Below, one piece after another: positions 1 through 6,841 of a stretch of DNA of 12,208 bases (position 1 is the first letter of the stretch; every line of letters starts with the position of its first letter). Under the pieces are notes generated by a model. That model was not told the origin of the DNA and searched no databases. It worked only from the letters and a program-made list of their open reading frames with translations. Source of the DNA: an uncultured Clostridia bacterium (GTDB lineage: Bacteria; Bacillota; Clostridia; Oscillospirales; Acutalibacteraceae); the NCBI GenBank assembly GCA_937896885.1, contig CALBNX010000002.1, positions 1-12,208 of the forward strand. The letters run 5' to 3'. A program made the translations under genes and the position numbers.

Positions 1-32
1 GGGCGATTCACGAATCGCCCTTTAATTTTTTT
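1..32 (+). terminator. Rho-independent terminator of a gene left of the window
   Basis: Positions 1-8 (GGGCGATT) pair with 13-20 (AATCGCCC) around a four-base loop, and a T-rich run follows to position 32. The stem is GC-rich at its base. It most likely ends a plus-strand gene lying outside the window and insulates the LytTR operon from it. Confidence 0.75.
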
Positions 33-62
33 GCCGAATACACTCCCAAAAATACCGAACAC
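32..62 (+). promoter_or_regulatory. Candidate LytTR operator: two direct repeats 21 bp apart
   Basis: TGCCGAATAC at 32-41 and TACCGAACAC at 53-62 match the pattern TRCCGAAYAC and start exactly 21 bp, or two helical turns, apart. They lie just upstream of the predicted -35 box at 73-78. LytTR regulators are known to bind pairs of roughly 9-bp direct repeats separated by about 12 bp, which is the same geometry. The repeat letters are not an obvious match to published LytTR consensus sites, so assignment to the regulator encoded directly downstream is an inference from position and spacing. Confidence 0.45.
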
Positions 63-72
63 TTTTAATATA

Positions 73-101
73 TTGCAAACCAAAATGCAGAATGATAATA
101 T
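73..101 (+). promoter_or_regulatory. Sigma-A promoter of the LytTR-DUF3021 operon
   Basis: TTGCAA at 73-78 and TAATAT at 96-101 are 17 bp apart, and a TG dinucleotide precedes the -10 box in extended -10 position. Transcription would begin near 108, only about 15 bases before the start codon, so the strong AAGGAGG ribosome binding site (110-116) would sit at the very 5' end of the message. Confidence 0.55.
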
Positions 102-122
102 ACACTTGCAAGGAGGAATTTC

Positions 123-554
123 ATGAAACTTCAAATTGTAATTGACCCAAATCGTGACGAAGAAATACTCATATATGCTCACAGAAAAACTCCGTTAGTG
201 AGTGGAATTGAAGAGCTTGTAAACAATCACTCTGTTGATTTAATCGGTTATACCGAAAATGAAACAGTAAAACTTAATTTGAATGATATTTACTGTTTTT
301 TCACAGAAGACAACAAGGTTTATGCACTCACTGAAAATGAGAAATTTCGGCTAAAATCAAGACTTTATCAGTTAGAAGAAAATCTTAATAATAACTTTGT
401 CAAAATCAATCAGTCCTGTATAGCAAATATTAAAAAGATTGACCGTTTCAAAGCAACTGTGGGTGGTTCATTAACCGTGATTTTCAAGAATGGATATGTG
501 GATTTTGTGTCACGAAGAAATCTCAAAAATGTAAAAGAAAGGTTAGGTTTATAA
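123..554 (+). CDS. LytTR-family DNA-binding transcriptional regulator
   Basis: This 143-residue protein is a stand-alone LytTR regulator. The LytTR DNA-binding domain covers about residues 45-143 and shows the family pattern: a DIYCF strand (55-59), VYALTE (67-72), a basic helix followed by LYQLEENL (81-88), NFVKINQSCIANI (91-103), and a C-terminal FVSRRNLKNVKERL segment (128-141). No receiver (REC) domain is present, so it is not a classical response regulator; the first ~40 residues form a short extension. The ATG at 123 follows AAGGAGG at 110-116. It sits one base before a DUF3021 membrane protein, an arrangement seen in LytTR regulatory systems where the membrane partner restrains the regulator. 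Direct repeats at 32-62 suggest autoregulation, which is inferred. Target genes beyond its own operon cannot be read from the window. Confidence 0.9.
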   Translation: MKLQIVIDPNRDEEILIYAHRKTPLVSGIEELVNNHSVDLIGYTENETVKLNLNDIYCFFTEDNKVYALTENEKFRLKSRLYQLEENLNNNFVKINQSCIANIKKIDRFKATVGGSLTVIFKNGYVDFVSRRNLKNVKERLGL

Positions 555-555
555 T

Positions 556-972
556 ATGAATAAATATGTAAAAGAATTTTTGCATCGTGGTTTAATGTTC
601 AGTGGTTTTGGTCCGATAATTTTTGGAATTATAATTTTTATAGTATCAAAAACAACTGACAGTTTTATTCTTGAAGCAGGTGAAGTGCTCATAGGTATAG
701 TGTCAACTTATCTGTTAGCATTTGTTCATGCGGGGGCTTCAGTATTCAATCAGATTGAGCATTGGGGTATAGGAAAATCCTTGCTTTGCCATCTCTCAAC
801 ACTCTATGTGGCATATTCTCTTTGCTATATAGCAAATACATGGATTCCATTTGAACCAAAAGTGCTTTTAATTTTCACATTGATTTTTATGGCAGTCTAC
901 TTTGTAGTGTGGGGCATTGTATATTTCTCAATAAAAGCCACAAGCAAAAACTTCAACGCAAAACTTAAATAA
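556..972 (+). CDS. DUF3021 family four-helix membrane protein
   Basis: The 138-residue product has four predicted membrane segments at about residues 12-31, 43-63, 75-96 and 102-126, with a basic C-terminal tail (KATSKNFNAKLK) expected in the cytoplasm. The topology, size and position directly after a LytTR regulator fit the DUF3021 family. A short charged loop with HAGASVFNQIEHWG follows the second helix and is the most distinctive non-membrane sequence. The ATG comes one base after the LytTR stop codon and has only weak upstream matches to a ribosome binding site (TTAGG at 543-547), so translation is probably coupled to the upstream gene. Characterised LytTR systems of streptococci (HdrRM, BrsRM) use a membrane partner to inhibit the regulator; a similar anti-activator role here is an inference, and no signal or ligand is known. 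Confidence 0.8.
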   Translation: MNKYVKEFLHRGLMFSGFGPIIFGIIIFIVSKTTDSFILEAGEVLIGIVSTYLLAFVHAGASVFNQIEHWGIGKSLLCHLSTLYVAYSLCYIANTWIPFEPKVLLIFTLIFMAVYFVVWGIVYFSIKATSKNFNAKLK

Positions 973-980
973 ATCGTTAG

Positions 981-1010
981 GGCGGGGGCTTGCTCCCGCC
1001 GTTTTCTTTT
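981..1010 (+). terminator. Rho-independent terminator of the LytTR-DUF3021 operon
   Basis: GGCGGGGG at 981-988 pairs with CTCCCGCC at 993-1000, with one G-T pair and a four-base CTTG loop. The tail at 1002-1010 is TTTTCTTTT. It lies nine bases after the DUF3021 stop codon and separates the regulatory operon from the beta-mannosidase gene. Confidence 0.85.
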
Positions 1011-1015
1011 ATATA

Positions 1016-1044
1016 TTGAAATGTATATACTTTTCTGCTACAAT
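1016..1044 (+). promoter_or_regulatory. Sigma-A promoter of the beta-mannosidase gene
   Basis: TTGAAA at 1016-1021 and TACAAT at 1039-1044 are separated by 17 bp, and TGC immediately before the -10 box gives an extended -10. I see no match to a catabolite-control (cre) site around it, nor a copy of the repeats at 32-62, so how the gene is controlled is not apparent. Confidence 0.65.
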
Positions 1045-1075
1045 AATATAAAATAAATCCAAAGGAAAATTTGTT

Positions 1076-3535
1076 ATGAAATCTTATAATCTCAACGGAC
1101 AATGGAATATGACTCGTGTTGCAACAGGGGACAAATACGAAGTATCTGTCCCATCTGACAACTACACTCAATTACTTGAATTAGGTGTCATTCCTGACCC
1201 ATATTATAAGGATAATGAAAAGTTAGTTGAATGGGTTGGTCGTGAAGATTGGACTTATGAAAAAACATTCACACTCACAGAAGAAGATATCAACAATCGC
1301 AAGGTTTTACTTGTTTGCAAAGCCCTTGATACTCTTTGTGATGTTTATGTGAATGACACACTTATAGGAAAAGGCGAAAATGCACATCTCAAATATGAAT
1401 TTGATATTAAAACTGTTGCAAAAGCATGGGAAAATACTCTTAAAATCGCATTCTTCTCACCAACAAATTATGCCGAGAAAATGCAGAAAGAAAAGCCAAT
1501 TCCAAAGAATTGCAACGGTACTGACGGTGCTGCATATATCCGTAAACCACATTGCCATTTTGGTTGGGATTGGGGTCCACATCTTCCACTTTCAGGTATT
1601 ACTGATGATATTTGGATTGAGTGCTTTGATAACAGACTTCAAGATGTTGAGATTAAGCAGATTCACGAAAACGGTAAAGTAACCGTTAAAATCAACCCTA
1701 TTGTTGATGGTGAGGGTGAAGTAAATTCAAAAATTATTTGCCCCGACGGAACAGAATACCAAATTGAAAACAACGAAATCGTAATCGAAAACCCTGAACT
1801 TTGGTGGACAAAAGAATTATCGGGAAAAGAAAAACAACCACTTTATACAGTAGTTGCAATTTTGGGCGATACAGAAATCACAAAGAAAATCGGTCTTCGC
1901 ACAATCCGTCTTGACCGTAGCAAAGATGTTTTCGGTTCAACTTTCTGTTTCTATCTTAACGATACACCAATTTTTGCAAAGGGCGCTAACTGGATTCTAC
2001 CCGATTCACTTATGGGCAGAGTTACAAAAGAAACCTATGATTATTACATAGATTCTGCACTCAGTGCAAACTTCAATATGCTTCGTATCTGGGGCGGTGC
2101 TTATTATACACCGGACTATTTCCTTGAGCAGTGCGACGAAAAAGGTATTCTTATCTGGCAAGACTTTATGTTTGCTTGTCTTATGTATCCATTCTATGAA
2201 GACGATTTCCGCGAAAATGTGTTGACAGAAATAAAATATCAGGTAAATCGCATTAAATCTCATCCTTGTCTCTGCCTTTGGGGTGGTAATAATGAGGTTG
2301 AAACAATGTTCGCATATATGCCTGAAAATATGAAAATCGTTCAGTGGTATAAAAAGTTTTTCTATGAAATTCTTAAAGATTTAGTTGCAGACCTTGACCC
2401 TGACACACCATACATTGAAACTTCCCCAATCGGTGAGTCTTTCCGTAAAGGCGTAACAGGAGATAGCCACGGTGACACTCATATGTGGACAGTTTGGCAC
2501 GGACAAAAACCACTTAAATATTATCGTCAACGTCCTACTCGTTTTTGTAGTGAATTTGGCCTTGAATCTTTACCAACAATGGATGCTGTCCGTCAGTTTG
2601 CAGAAGAAAGTGACTATTCAATCACAAGTGACATCTTCAATTCTCACCAGAAGTGCAGAAACGGTAACCGCAAAATGCTTTACTATCTTTTAGAGAGATT
2701 TTATAAGCCAGAAAATCTTGAAGATTATGTATATTTAACTCAGCTTGTGCAAAAAGAATGTATTCAGGATGCAACTGAGCATTGGCGAAGAAATCGTATG
2801 CGTTGTAATGGTTCACTTTTCTGGCAATATAATGATTGTTGGCAGGCACCATCATGGGCAAGTGTTGATTATACTGGCAAATGGAAAGCGTTACAATATG
2901 CTTCTCGTCATTTCTTTGAGCCAGTTTGCGTAAATATTGAAGATAAAGAAAAAGATTTTACAATATGGGTAGTCAATGATTTAAGAAAAGGTGTACCGTT
3001 GACATTTGAAATCTTAACTTCTGATTTTGATGGAAAAAGGCAAAAGAAAACATCGGGAGAAATATTCTTAAAATCAATGAGAGCAGAAATTATCGGTTTT
3101 GACCAACTTAAAGGCATTGATAAGAAAAATATGTTTCTGTCAGTTAAACTTTATAAAAATGGTAAGTTGATTTCAGAAAGAACAAAGGTTTTTGCAAAAG
3201 ACCGTGATTTAAATCTTCAACCAAATACAATCAAGAAAACAGTTGAATTTGAAAATGGCGAACTTAAAATCAAACTTATTTCACCTGCCTTCTGCCGTAG
3301 TGTAATGGTTGATATCCCGAATTTCAGAGAACCATTTAGTGATAATTTCTTTGATTTACTTCCAAATGAAGAAAAAATCATAACCGTAAAAGCGGATAAA
3401 GAGTACAATGTAACCGTAAAATCTCTTGCAGACATTAAGGTGGATAAATCAAAATTTAGAACCTGGGCTTATAGGACAAAATTCTTTTTTGAGCCTGAAA
3501 ATCTTGCAAATTGGTTTTACTATACAGTAAATTAA
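1076..3535 (+). CDS. Beta-mannosidase, glycoside hydrolase family 2
   Basis: This 819-residue enzyme should release beta-mannose from the non-reducing end of manno-oligosaccharides or from beta-mannosylated glycan stubs. The layout is that of GH2 beta-mannosidases: an N-terminal sugar-binding beta-sandwich (about 1-180) containing RKPHCHFGWDWGP (156-168), an Ig-like domain (about 185-280), a TIM barrel from about 285, and C-terminal beta domains. WGGNNE (402-407) supplies the acid/base Glu407, and FCSEFG (490-495) the nucleophile Glu493, by family analogy; both are intact. There is no signal peptide, so it acts in the cytoplasm on imported substrate. The ATG at 1076 follows AAGGA at 1062-1066. 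It is a single-gene unit with its own promoter; no transporter, mannanase or mannosylglucose phosphorylase gene is adjacent. Substrate preference (mannobiose or N-glycan type) cannot be decided here. Confidence 0.92.
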   Translation: MKSYNLNGQWNMTRVATGDKYEVSVPSDNYTQLLELGVIPDPYYKDNEKLVEWVGREDWTYEKTFTLTEEDINNRKVLLVCKALDTLCDVYVNDTLIGKGENAHLKYEFDIKTVAKAWENTLKIAFFSPTNYAEKMQKEKPIPKNCNGTDGAAYIRKPHCHFGWDWGPHLPLSGITDDIWIECFDNRLQDVEIKQIHENGKVTVKINPIVDGEGEVNSKIICPDGTEYQIENNEIVIENPELWWTKELSGKEKQPLYTVVAILGDTEITKKIGLRTIRLDRSKDVFGSTFCFYLNDTPIFAKGANWILPDSLMGRVTKETYDYYIDSALSANFNMLRIWGGAYYTPDYFLEQCDEKGILIWQDFMFACLMYPFYEDDFRENVLTEIKYQVNRIKSHPCLCLWGGNNEVETMFAYMPENMKIVQWYKKFFYEILKDLVADLDPDTPYIETSPIGESFRKGVTGDSHGDTHMWTVWHGQKPLKYYRQRPTRFCSEFGLESLPTMDAVRQFAEESDYSITSDIFNSHQKCRNGNRKMLYYLLERFYKPENLEDYVYLTQLVQKECIQDATEHWRRNRMRCNGSLFWQYNDCWQAPSWASVDYTGKWKALQYASRHFFEPVCVNIEDKEKDFTIWVVNDLRKGVPLTFEILTSDFDGKRQKKTSGEIFLKSMRAEIIGFDQLKGIDKKNMFLSVKLYKNGKLISERTKVFAKDRDLNLQPNTIKKTVEFENGELKIKLISPAFCRSVMVDIPNFREPFSDNFFDLLPNEEKIITVKADKEYNVTVKSLADIKVDKSKFRTWAYRTKFFFEPENLANWFYYTVN

Positions 3536-3537
3536 AG

Positions 3538-3566
3538 TTGATTTTCTATAAGAAAAATAATATAAT
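3538..3566 (+). promoter_or_regulatory. Sigma-A promoter of the lipoprotein gene
   Basis: TTGATT at 3538-3543 and a perfect TATAAT at 3561-3566 are 17 bp apart. The promoter begins three bases after the beta-mannosidase stop codon, and I see no terminator between the two genes, so the lipoprotein could be made both from this promoter and by readthrough. Confidence 0.65.
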
Positions 3567-3588
3567 ATAACCCGAAAGGATTGATATT

Positions 3589-4197
3589 ATGAAGAGACTT
3601 ATTTCAATTATGCTTGCTTTGGTAATGCTTTTATCATTTGCAGCGTGTAATAAAGATAAAGGACCATCAAAGCCATTAGAAACAGTTTCGCTGGATGGTG
3701 AAAACCTAAAACTTGAATGGCGTAATGGCGAATTTTCATTTCCTAATGGTAAAAAAGCTAAACTTCCATGTTCTGTAAATAAATTTATTGAAGATAGTGG
3801 GCTTAAGATTCCCAATGCAGATGATTTAGGTGAAAAAACATTAAAAGCAGGCGAAAGCATTATACTTAATGTTGTTGGTCCTGATATGACATTGAAAGTC
3901 AAAGCTAAGAATAATAGCGGTAAAGATGGATTGAATTATATGGACGCTACAATTATCAGATGTAGTTTTAATAATACTCAACCGAACAACCGACAAATTA
4001 AGATTGCAGGAACTCTTACAGCTGGTGTTACCCGTAAAGACCTTGAAAAAGCATTGGGAGTTCCACAAGGTCAAGAATCAGGCGAAGAATTGTATTATTA
4101 TAATGCAGTGAATACAAATATGAAACATGTTAGATTAACAATTGGATTTAATTCTGATGATATAGTTAATTCTGTAGCATATGAAATTGTAAAATAA
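3589..4197 (+). CDS. Small lipoprotein of unknown function
   Basis: The 202-residue precursor starts with a lipoprotein signal: a KR pair, a hydrophobic stretch (residues 4-18) and a lipobox ending in AAC, so Cys20 is the likely lipidated residue and the mature protein would be anchored on the outer face of the membrane. After a short charged linker comes a beta-rich region (about 30-125) that includes a WRNGEFSFPNGKKAKLPC segment. The last 60 residues (GVTRKDLEKALGVPQGQ, then LYYYNAV and a strand ending VNSVAYEIV) have the feel of the small SmpA/OmlA-like or DUF3862-like fold, in which a glycine-led helix precedes an LG-P motif. That comparison is from memory and weak. The ATG follows AAAGGA at 3575-3580. 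No catalytic motif is visible, so I assign no function. Confidence 0.8.
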   Translation: MKRLISIMLALVMLLSFAACNKDKGPSKPLETVSLDGENLKLEWRNGEFSFPNGKKAKLPCSVNKFIEDSGLKIPNADDLGEKTLKAGESIILNVVGPDMTLKVKAKNNSGKDGLNYMDATIIRCSFNNTQPNNRQIKIAGTLTAGVTRKDLEKALGVPQGQESGEELYYYNAVNTNMKHVRLTIGFNSDDIVNSVAYEIVK

Positions 4198-4230
4198 AAA
4201 ATACGGTAGGTTTACGCCTACCGTATTTTT
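4197..4230. terminator. Bidirectional rho-independent terminator between convergent genes
   Basis: Positions 4197-4210 and 4217-4230 are fully complementary over 14 bp around a six-base loop (TTTACG). The core is ATACGGTAGG/CCTACCGTAT, flanked by A and T runs so that either strand has a U-tract after the stem. It lies directly between the lipoprotein stop and the mtaB stop on the opposite strand, and should serve both. Confidence 0.9.
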
Positions 4231-4232
4231 CT

Positions 4233-5513
4233 TTATTCACCTATACAAAAATCATTTTCAACTGATTTGATATTGACATTTACTATTTTGCCGATTTGGG
4301 CATTACTATTTACTTTAACGGGTGTATAGTTTGGTGTGTATCCTATATACATTCCATCATCTTGTCGGGTTTCAATAAGCACAGAAAGTGTTTTGCCAAT
4401 TTGGGCATTTAAAAAACTTTGACGCAGTTTATCTGCAACAACTGATAATTCTTTAACTCTTTGTGCTTTGACAGACTTCTCAATCTGACCGTCCATTCTG
4501 TCAGCAACTGTTCCGCTTCTGCGAGAATAGGGGAAAATATGAATTTTTTCAAATCCAACTTTTTCTGCAAAAAGTTTAGTCGTTTTAAAATCTTCGTCTG
4601 TTTCTTTTGGAAAACCAACCATAATATCAGTTGTAAGTGTGCAATCTTTGAAGTTTGCTCTAAGTTTTTGACAAAGTTTAAAATACTCATCACTTGTATA
4701 ATGACGATTCATATTTTTAAGAGTCTTATCACATCCGCTTTGAAGTGAAATGTGAAATTGTGGGCATAACTTCTCACATTTTGAAAGCTTTGTAATCAAT
4801 TCATCAGTAATATGGTCGGGCTCTAATGAACCAAGACGAATTCTCTCGATTTTCTCATTTTCAGCAACTTTATAAACTGCATCTGCAAGGTCTAAATCAC
4901 TACCTCTGCCATAAGCCGAGAGATTTATTCCTACAAGCACAATTTCACGATAGCCATTGTCCGCTAATGCATTTACTTCTGCTTTAACGCTCTCTATGTC
5001 TTTCCAACGCACTCGTCCACGAGCTTTGGGAATAATACAATATGAGCAAAATCTGTCACAACCGTCTTCAATTTTTAAGGTGGCTCTTGTGCGCTCTTCA
5101 AAATCACTTATACCACTTGATATAAGTGGCTCGTTACTTTGATGTTGTTCCATATGTAACACTCTGCAAGATGCGGAAAAAAATTCGTTAAGAGAAGAAA
5201 CCAATAACTTATTATTCTTATTACCCAAAACTATATCGGCTTCAGTTAAATCTTGCGCCATCTGTGGAAATGACTGTGGCATACATCCTGTTAGCACAAC
5301 CACGCTTTCAGGATATTTCTTTTTATAATGACGAACACATTGTCTTGTTTTTCGGTCGCTTTCACTTGTAACCGTGCAAGAGTTTATGACGAATACAGAT
5401 GCTTCTGTTTCGTCGTCAGTAATCTCATATCCGTTTTTCTTTAATTGTTCTCGCATTTCTTGGGTTTCATATTGATTAACCTTACACCCAAGAGTGTGGA
5501 AAAACACTTTCAT
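4233..5513 (-). CDS. mtaB: tRNA (N6-L-threonylcarbamoyladenosine(37)-C2)-methylthiotransferase
   Basis: The 426-residue protein is a MiaB/MtaB-type methylthiotransferase, converting t6A to ms2t6A at position 37 of ANN-decoding tRNAs. The N-terminal UPF0004 domain begins MKVFFHTLGCKVNQYE, with cluster cysteines Cys10, Cys46 (INSCTVTSESD) and Cys77 (LTGCMPQ). The radical-SAM motif is CDRFCSYC (Cys152, 156, 159), which binds the second [4Fe-4S] cluster and SAM. A TRAM-like RNA-binding domain occupies about 365-426. GCKVNQYE and CTVTSESD favour MtaB over MiaB. I chose the ATG whose complement is at 5511-5513 because family members start here; 57 further in-frame upstream codons read through the promoter region and are not expected to be translated. 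A weak GGTGA lies upstream. It is a single-gene unit, convergent with the lipoprotein gene and divergent from the carboxypeptidase gene. Confidence 0.92.
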   Translation of the reverse strand: MKVFFHTLGCKVNQYETQEMREQLKKNGYEITDDETEASVFVINSCTVTSESDRKTRQCVRHYKKKYPESVVVLTGCMPQSFPQMAQDLTEADIVLGNKNNKLLVSSLNEFFSASCRVLHMEQHQSNEPLISSGISDFEERTRATLKIEDGCDRFCSYCIIPKARGRVRWKDIESVKAEVNALADNGYREIVLVGINLSAYGRGSDLDLADAVYKVAENEKIERIRLGSLEPDHITDELITKLSKCEKLCPQFHISLQSGCDKTLKNMNRHYTSDEYFKLCQKLRANFKDCTLTTDIMVGFPKETDEDFKTTKLFAEKVGFEKIHIFPYSRRSGTVADRMDGQIEKSVKAQRVKELSVVADKLRQSFLNAQIGKTLSVLIETRQDDGMYIGYTPNYTPVKVNSNAQIGKIVNVNIKSVENDFCIGE

Positions 5514-5529
5514 ATTATCACCGAGAGAT

Positions 5530-5558
5530 ATTATAACACAGATTTTCTTTTTTTCATA
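5530..5558 (-). promoter_or_regulatory. Likely sigma-A promoter of mtaB
   Basis: On the minus strand a perfect TATAAT (plus-strand 5530-5535) is preceded by TGT, an extended -10 element. The best -35 at 17 bp spacing is TATGAA (5553-5558), which is weak. Transcription would start near 5523, leaving a leader of only about ten bases. Confidence 0.5.
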
Positions 5559-5602
5559 TAACAATTTGTCCCATTCATATATTTTTGTGTGGAGGGATAA
5601 TA

Positions 5603-6754
5603 ATGAAGAAAATAATATCAGTTTTATTGTGCTTTTTAATGATAATGCCATTGTCCATAACGGCATTCGCACAGAATAATACACTTACAGATTCTTTAAC
5701 AGCAAAGTCAGTCGTATTGATGGAAATGTCAAGCGGAGAAATACTGCTTTCAAAGAATCCTGACGAAAAATTACCACCTGCGTCAATAACAAAAATTATG
5801 ACAATGTTGCTTGTTATGGAAGCGTTAGATGGTGGTAAAATAAAACTGGACGATATAGTCACAACAAGCAAAAACGCGTCTTCAAAAGGTGGCTCACAAA
5901 TTTGGCTTAAAGAAGGCGAACAGATGACAGTTCACGATATGTTAAAAGCTACTGCAATAGGTAGTGCTAACGATGCCTGCACTGCTTTGGGGGAGCATAT
6001 CGCAGGTGGCGAAACCGAATTGGTTACAATGATGAATCAAAGAGCCAAAGAACTTGGAATGAGTAATACAAATTTTGAAAACCCATCAGGACTTGACGAT
6101 ACAACTGAAAACCATTATTCAACAGCGCGCGATGTTGCTATTATGAGTTGTGAACTTATGAAACACGAAAAAATTAAAGAATACACAACAGTTTGGATGG
6201 ACTCTTTGCGAAACGGTGAAACTGAACTTGTGAATACCAATAGATTAGTCCGTTTTTATGAGGGCACAACAGGGGTTAAAACGGGAACAACGAGCAAAGC
6301 GGGATATTGCGTCAGTGCATCAGCAAAGCGTGACGGAATGGAATTAGTTGCAGTAGTGCTCGGGAGTGATAACAGTACAGAACGCTTTGAAGATGCGAAA
6401 AAGCTCCTTAACTGGGGCTTTGCAAATTATACCGTTTATCAACCAACTGTCGATACTTCACTAATTACTAATGTGAATGTGCTATATGGTAAAGAAAATG
6501 TAATTTCGCCTGTAACAAAAGAGATTAAACCAATACTTATCAAAAAGGGGACAGAAGATAAGATAACCCAACGGGTCGATATATGTCTTGACGTTGAAGC
6601 ACCTGTTGAAAAAGGTCAGAAACTTGGAACAGTATATTTTGAAACAGATGGTAAAACAATAACTTCTTGCCCCATTATAAACGAGGATTATGTCGAGCGA
6701 AGAAATTGGCTGTTTGTATTCTGCGCCTTGTGGTCAAGTTTTGCAAAAAAATAA
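5603..6754 (+). CDS. D-alanyl-D-alanine carboxypeptidase (PBP5/DacF type, peptidase S11)
   Basis: This secreted serine peptidase trims the terminal D-Ala from peptidoglycan pentapeptides and so limits cross-linking. The 383-residue precursor has a signal peptide (MKKIISVLLCFLMIMPLSITAFA, cut near residue 23). The penicillin-binding triad is complete: SITK (Ser61, Lys64), SAN (121-123) and KTG (226-228). A PBP5-type C-terminal beta domain (about 280-365) follows. The C-terminus is a short hydrophobic/aromatic stretch, WLFVFCALWSSFAKK, where this family has its amphipathic membrane anchor. I start at the ATG at 5603 because GGAGGG (5591-5596) precedes it at good spacing and the signal peptide then begins correctly; an ORF start six codons earlier overlaps that site. 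It may belong to the DacA, DacB or DacF subgroup, so no symbol is given. No clear promoter is visible in the 89-bp gap shared with mtaB. Confidence 0.93.
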   Translation: MKKIISVLLCFLMIMPLSITAFAQNNTLTDSLTAKSVVLMEMSSGEILLSKNPDEKLPPASITKIMTMLLVMEALDGGKIKLDDIVTTSKNASSKGGSQIWLKEGEQMTVHDMLKATAIGSANDACTALGEHIAGGETELVTMMNQRAKELGMSNTNFENPSGLDDTTENHYSTARDVAIMSCELMKHEKIKEYTTVWMDSLRNGETELVNTNRLVRFYEGTTGVKTGTTSKAGYCVSASAKRDGMELVAVVLGSDNSTERFEDAKKLLNWGFANYTVYQPTVDTSLITNVNVLYGKENVISPVTKEIKPILIKKGTEDKITQRVDICLDVEAPVEKGQKLGTVYFETDGKTITSCPIINEDYVERRNWLFVFCALWSSFAKK

Positions 6755-6775
6755 TATAAATTTACTAAATATCTA

Positions 6776-6804
6776 TTGAAAAATATCGTTGTTTAGGGTA
6801 AAAT
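6776..6804 (+). promoter_or_regulatory. Sigma-A promoter of pgi
   Basis: TTGAAA at 6776-6781 and TAAAAT at 6799-6804 are 17 bp apart, in the 87-bp gap after the carboxypeptidase gene. No terminator is visible before it, so some readthrough from the upstream gene is possible. Confidence 0.65.
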
Positions 6805-6841
6805 ATTATAAAACCAATGGCAAAGCGAGGACTAATTCAAA

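Noticed and set aside
2006..2263. Minus-strand open frames inside the beta-mannosidase gene
   Set aside because: They are antisense to conserved catalytic-barrel sequence and lack a ribosome binding site or family resemblance.
3546..3902. 118-residue open frame on the minus strand opposite the lipoprotein gene
   Set aside because: It has no recognisable domain, lies wholly opposite a gene with a clear signal peptide and ribosome binding site, and looks like an antisense shadow.
4953..5142. Plus-strand open frame opposite mtaB
   Set aside because: It is antisense to the radical-SAM motif of mtaB and has no independent coding evidence.
5514..5684. 57-codon N-terminal extension of mtaB on the minus strand
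   Set aside because: The extension runs through the extended -10 promoter and into the start of the divergent carboxypeptidase gene, and MtaB proteins begin at MKVFFHTLGCKVNQYE. It is open frame by chance.
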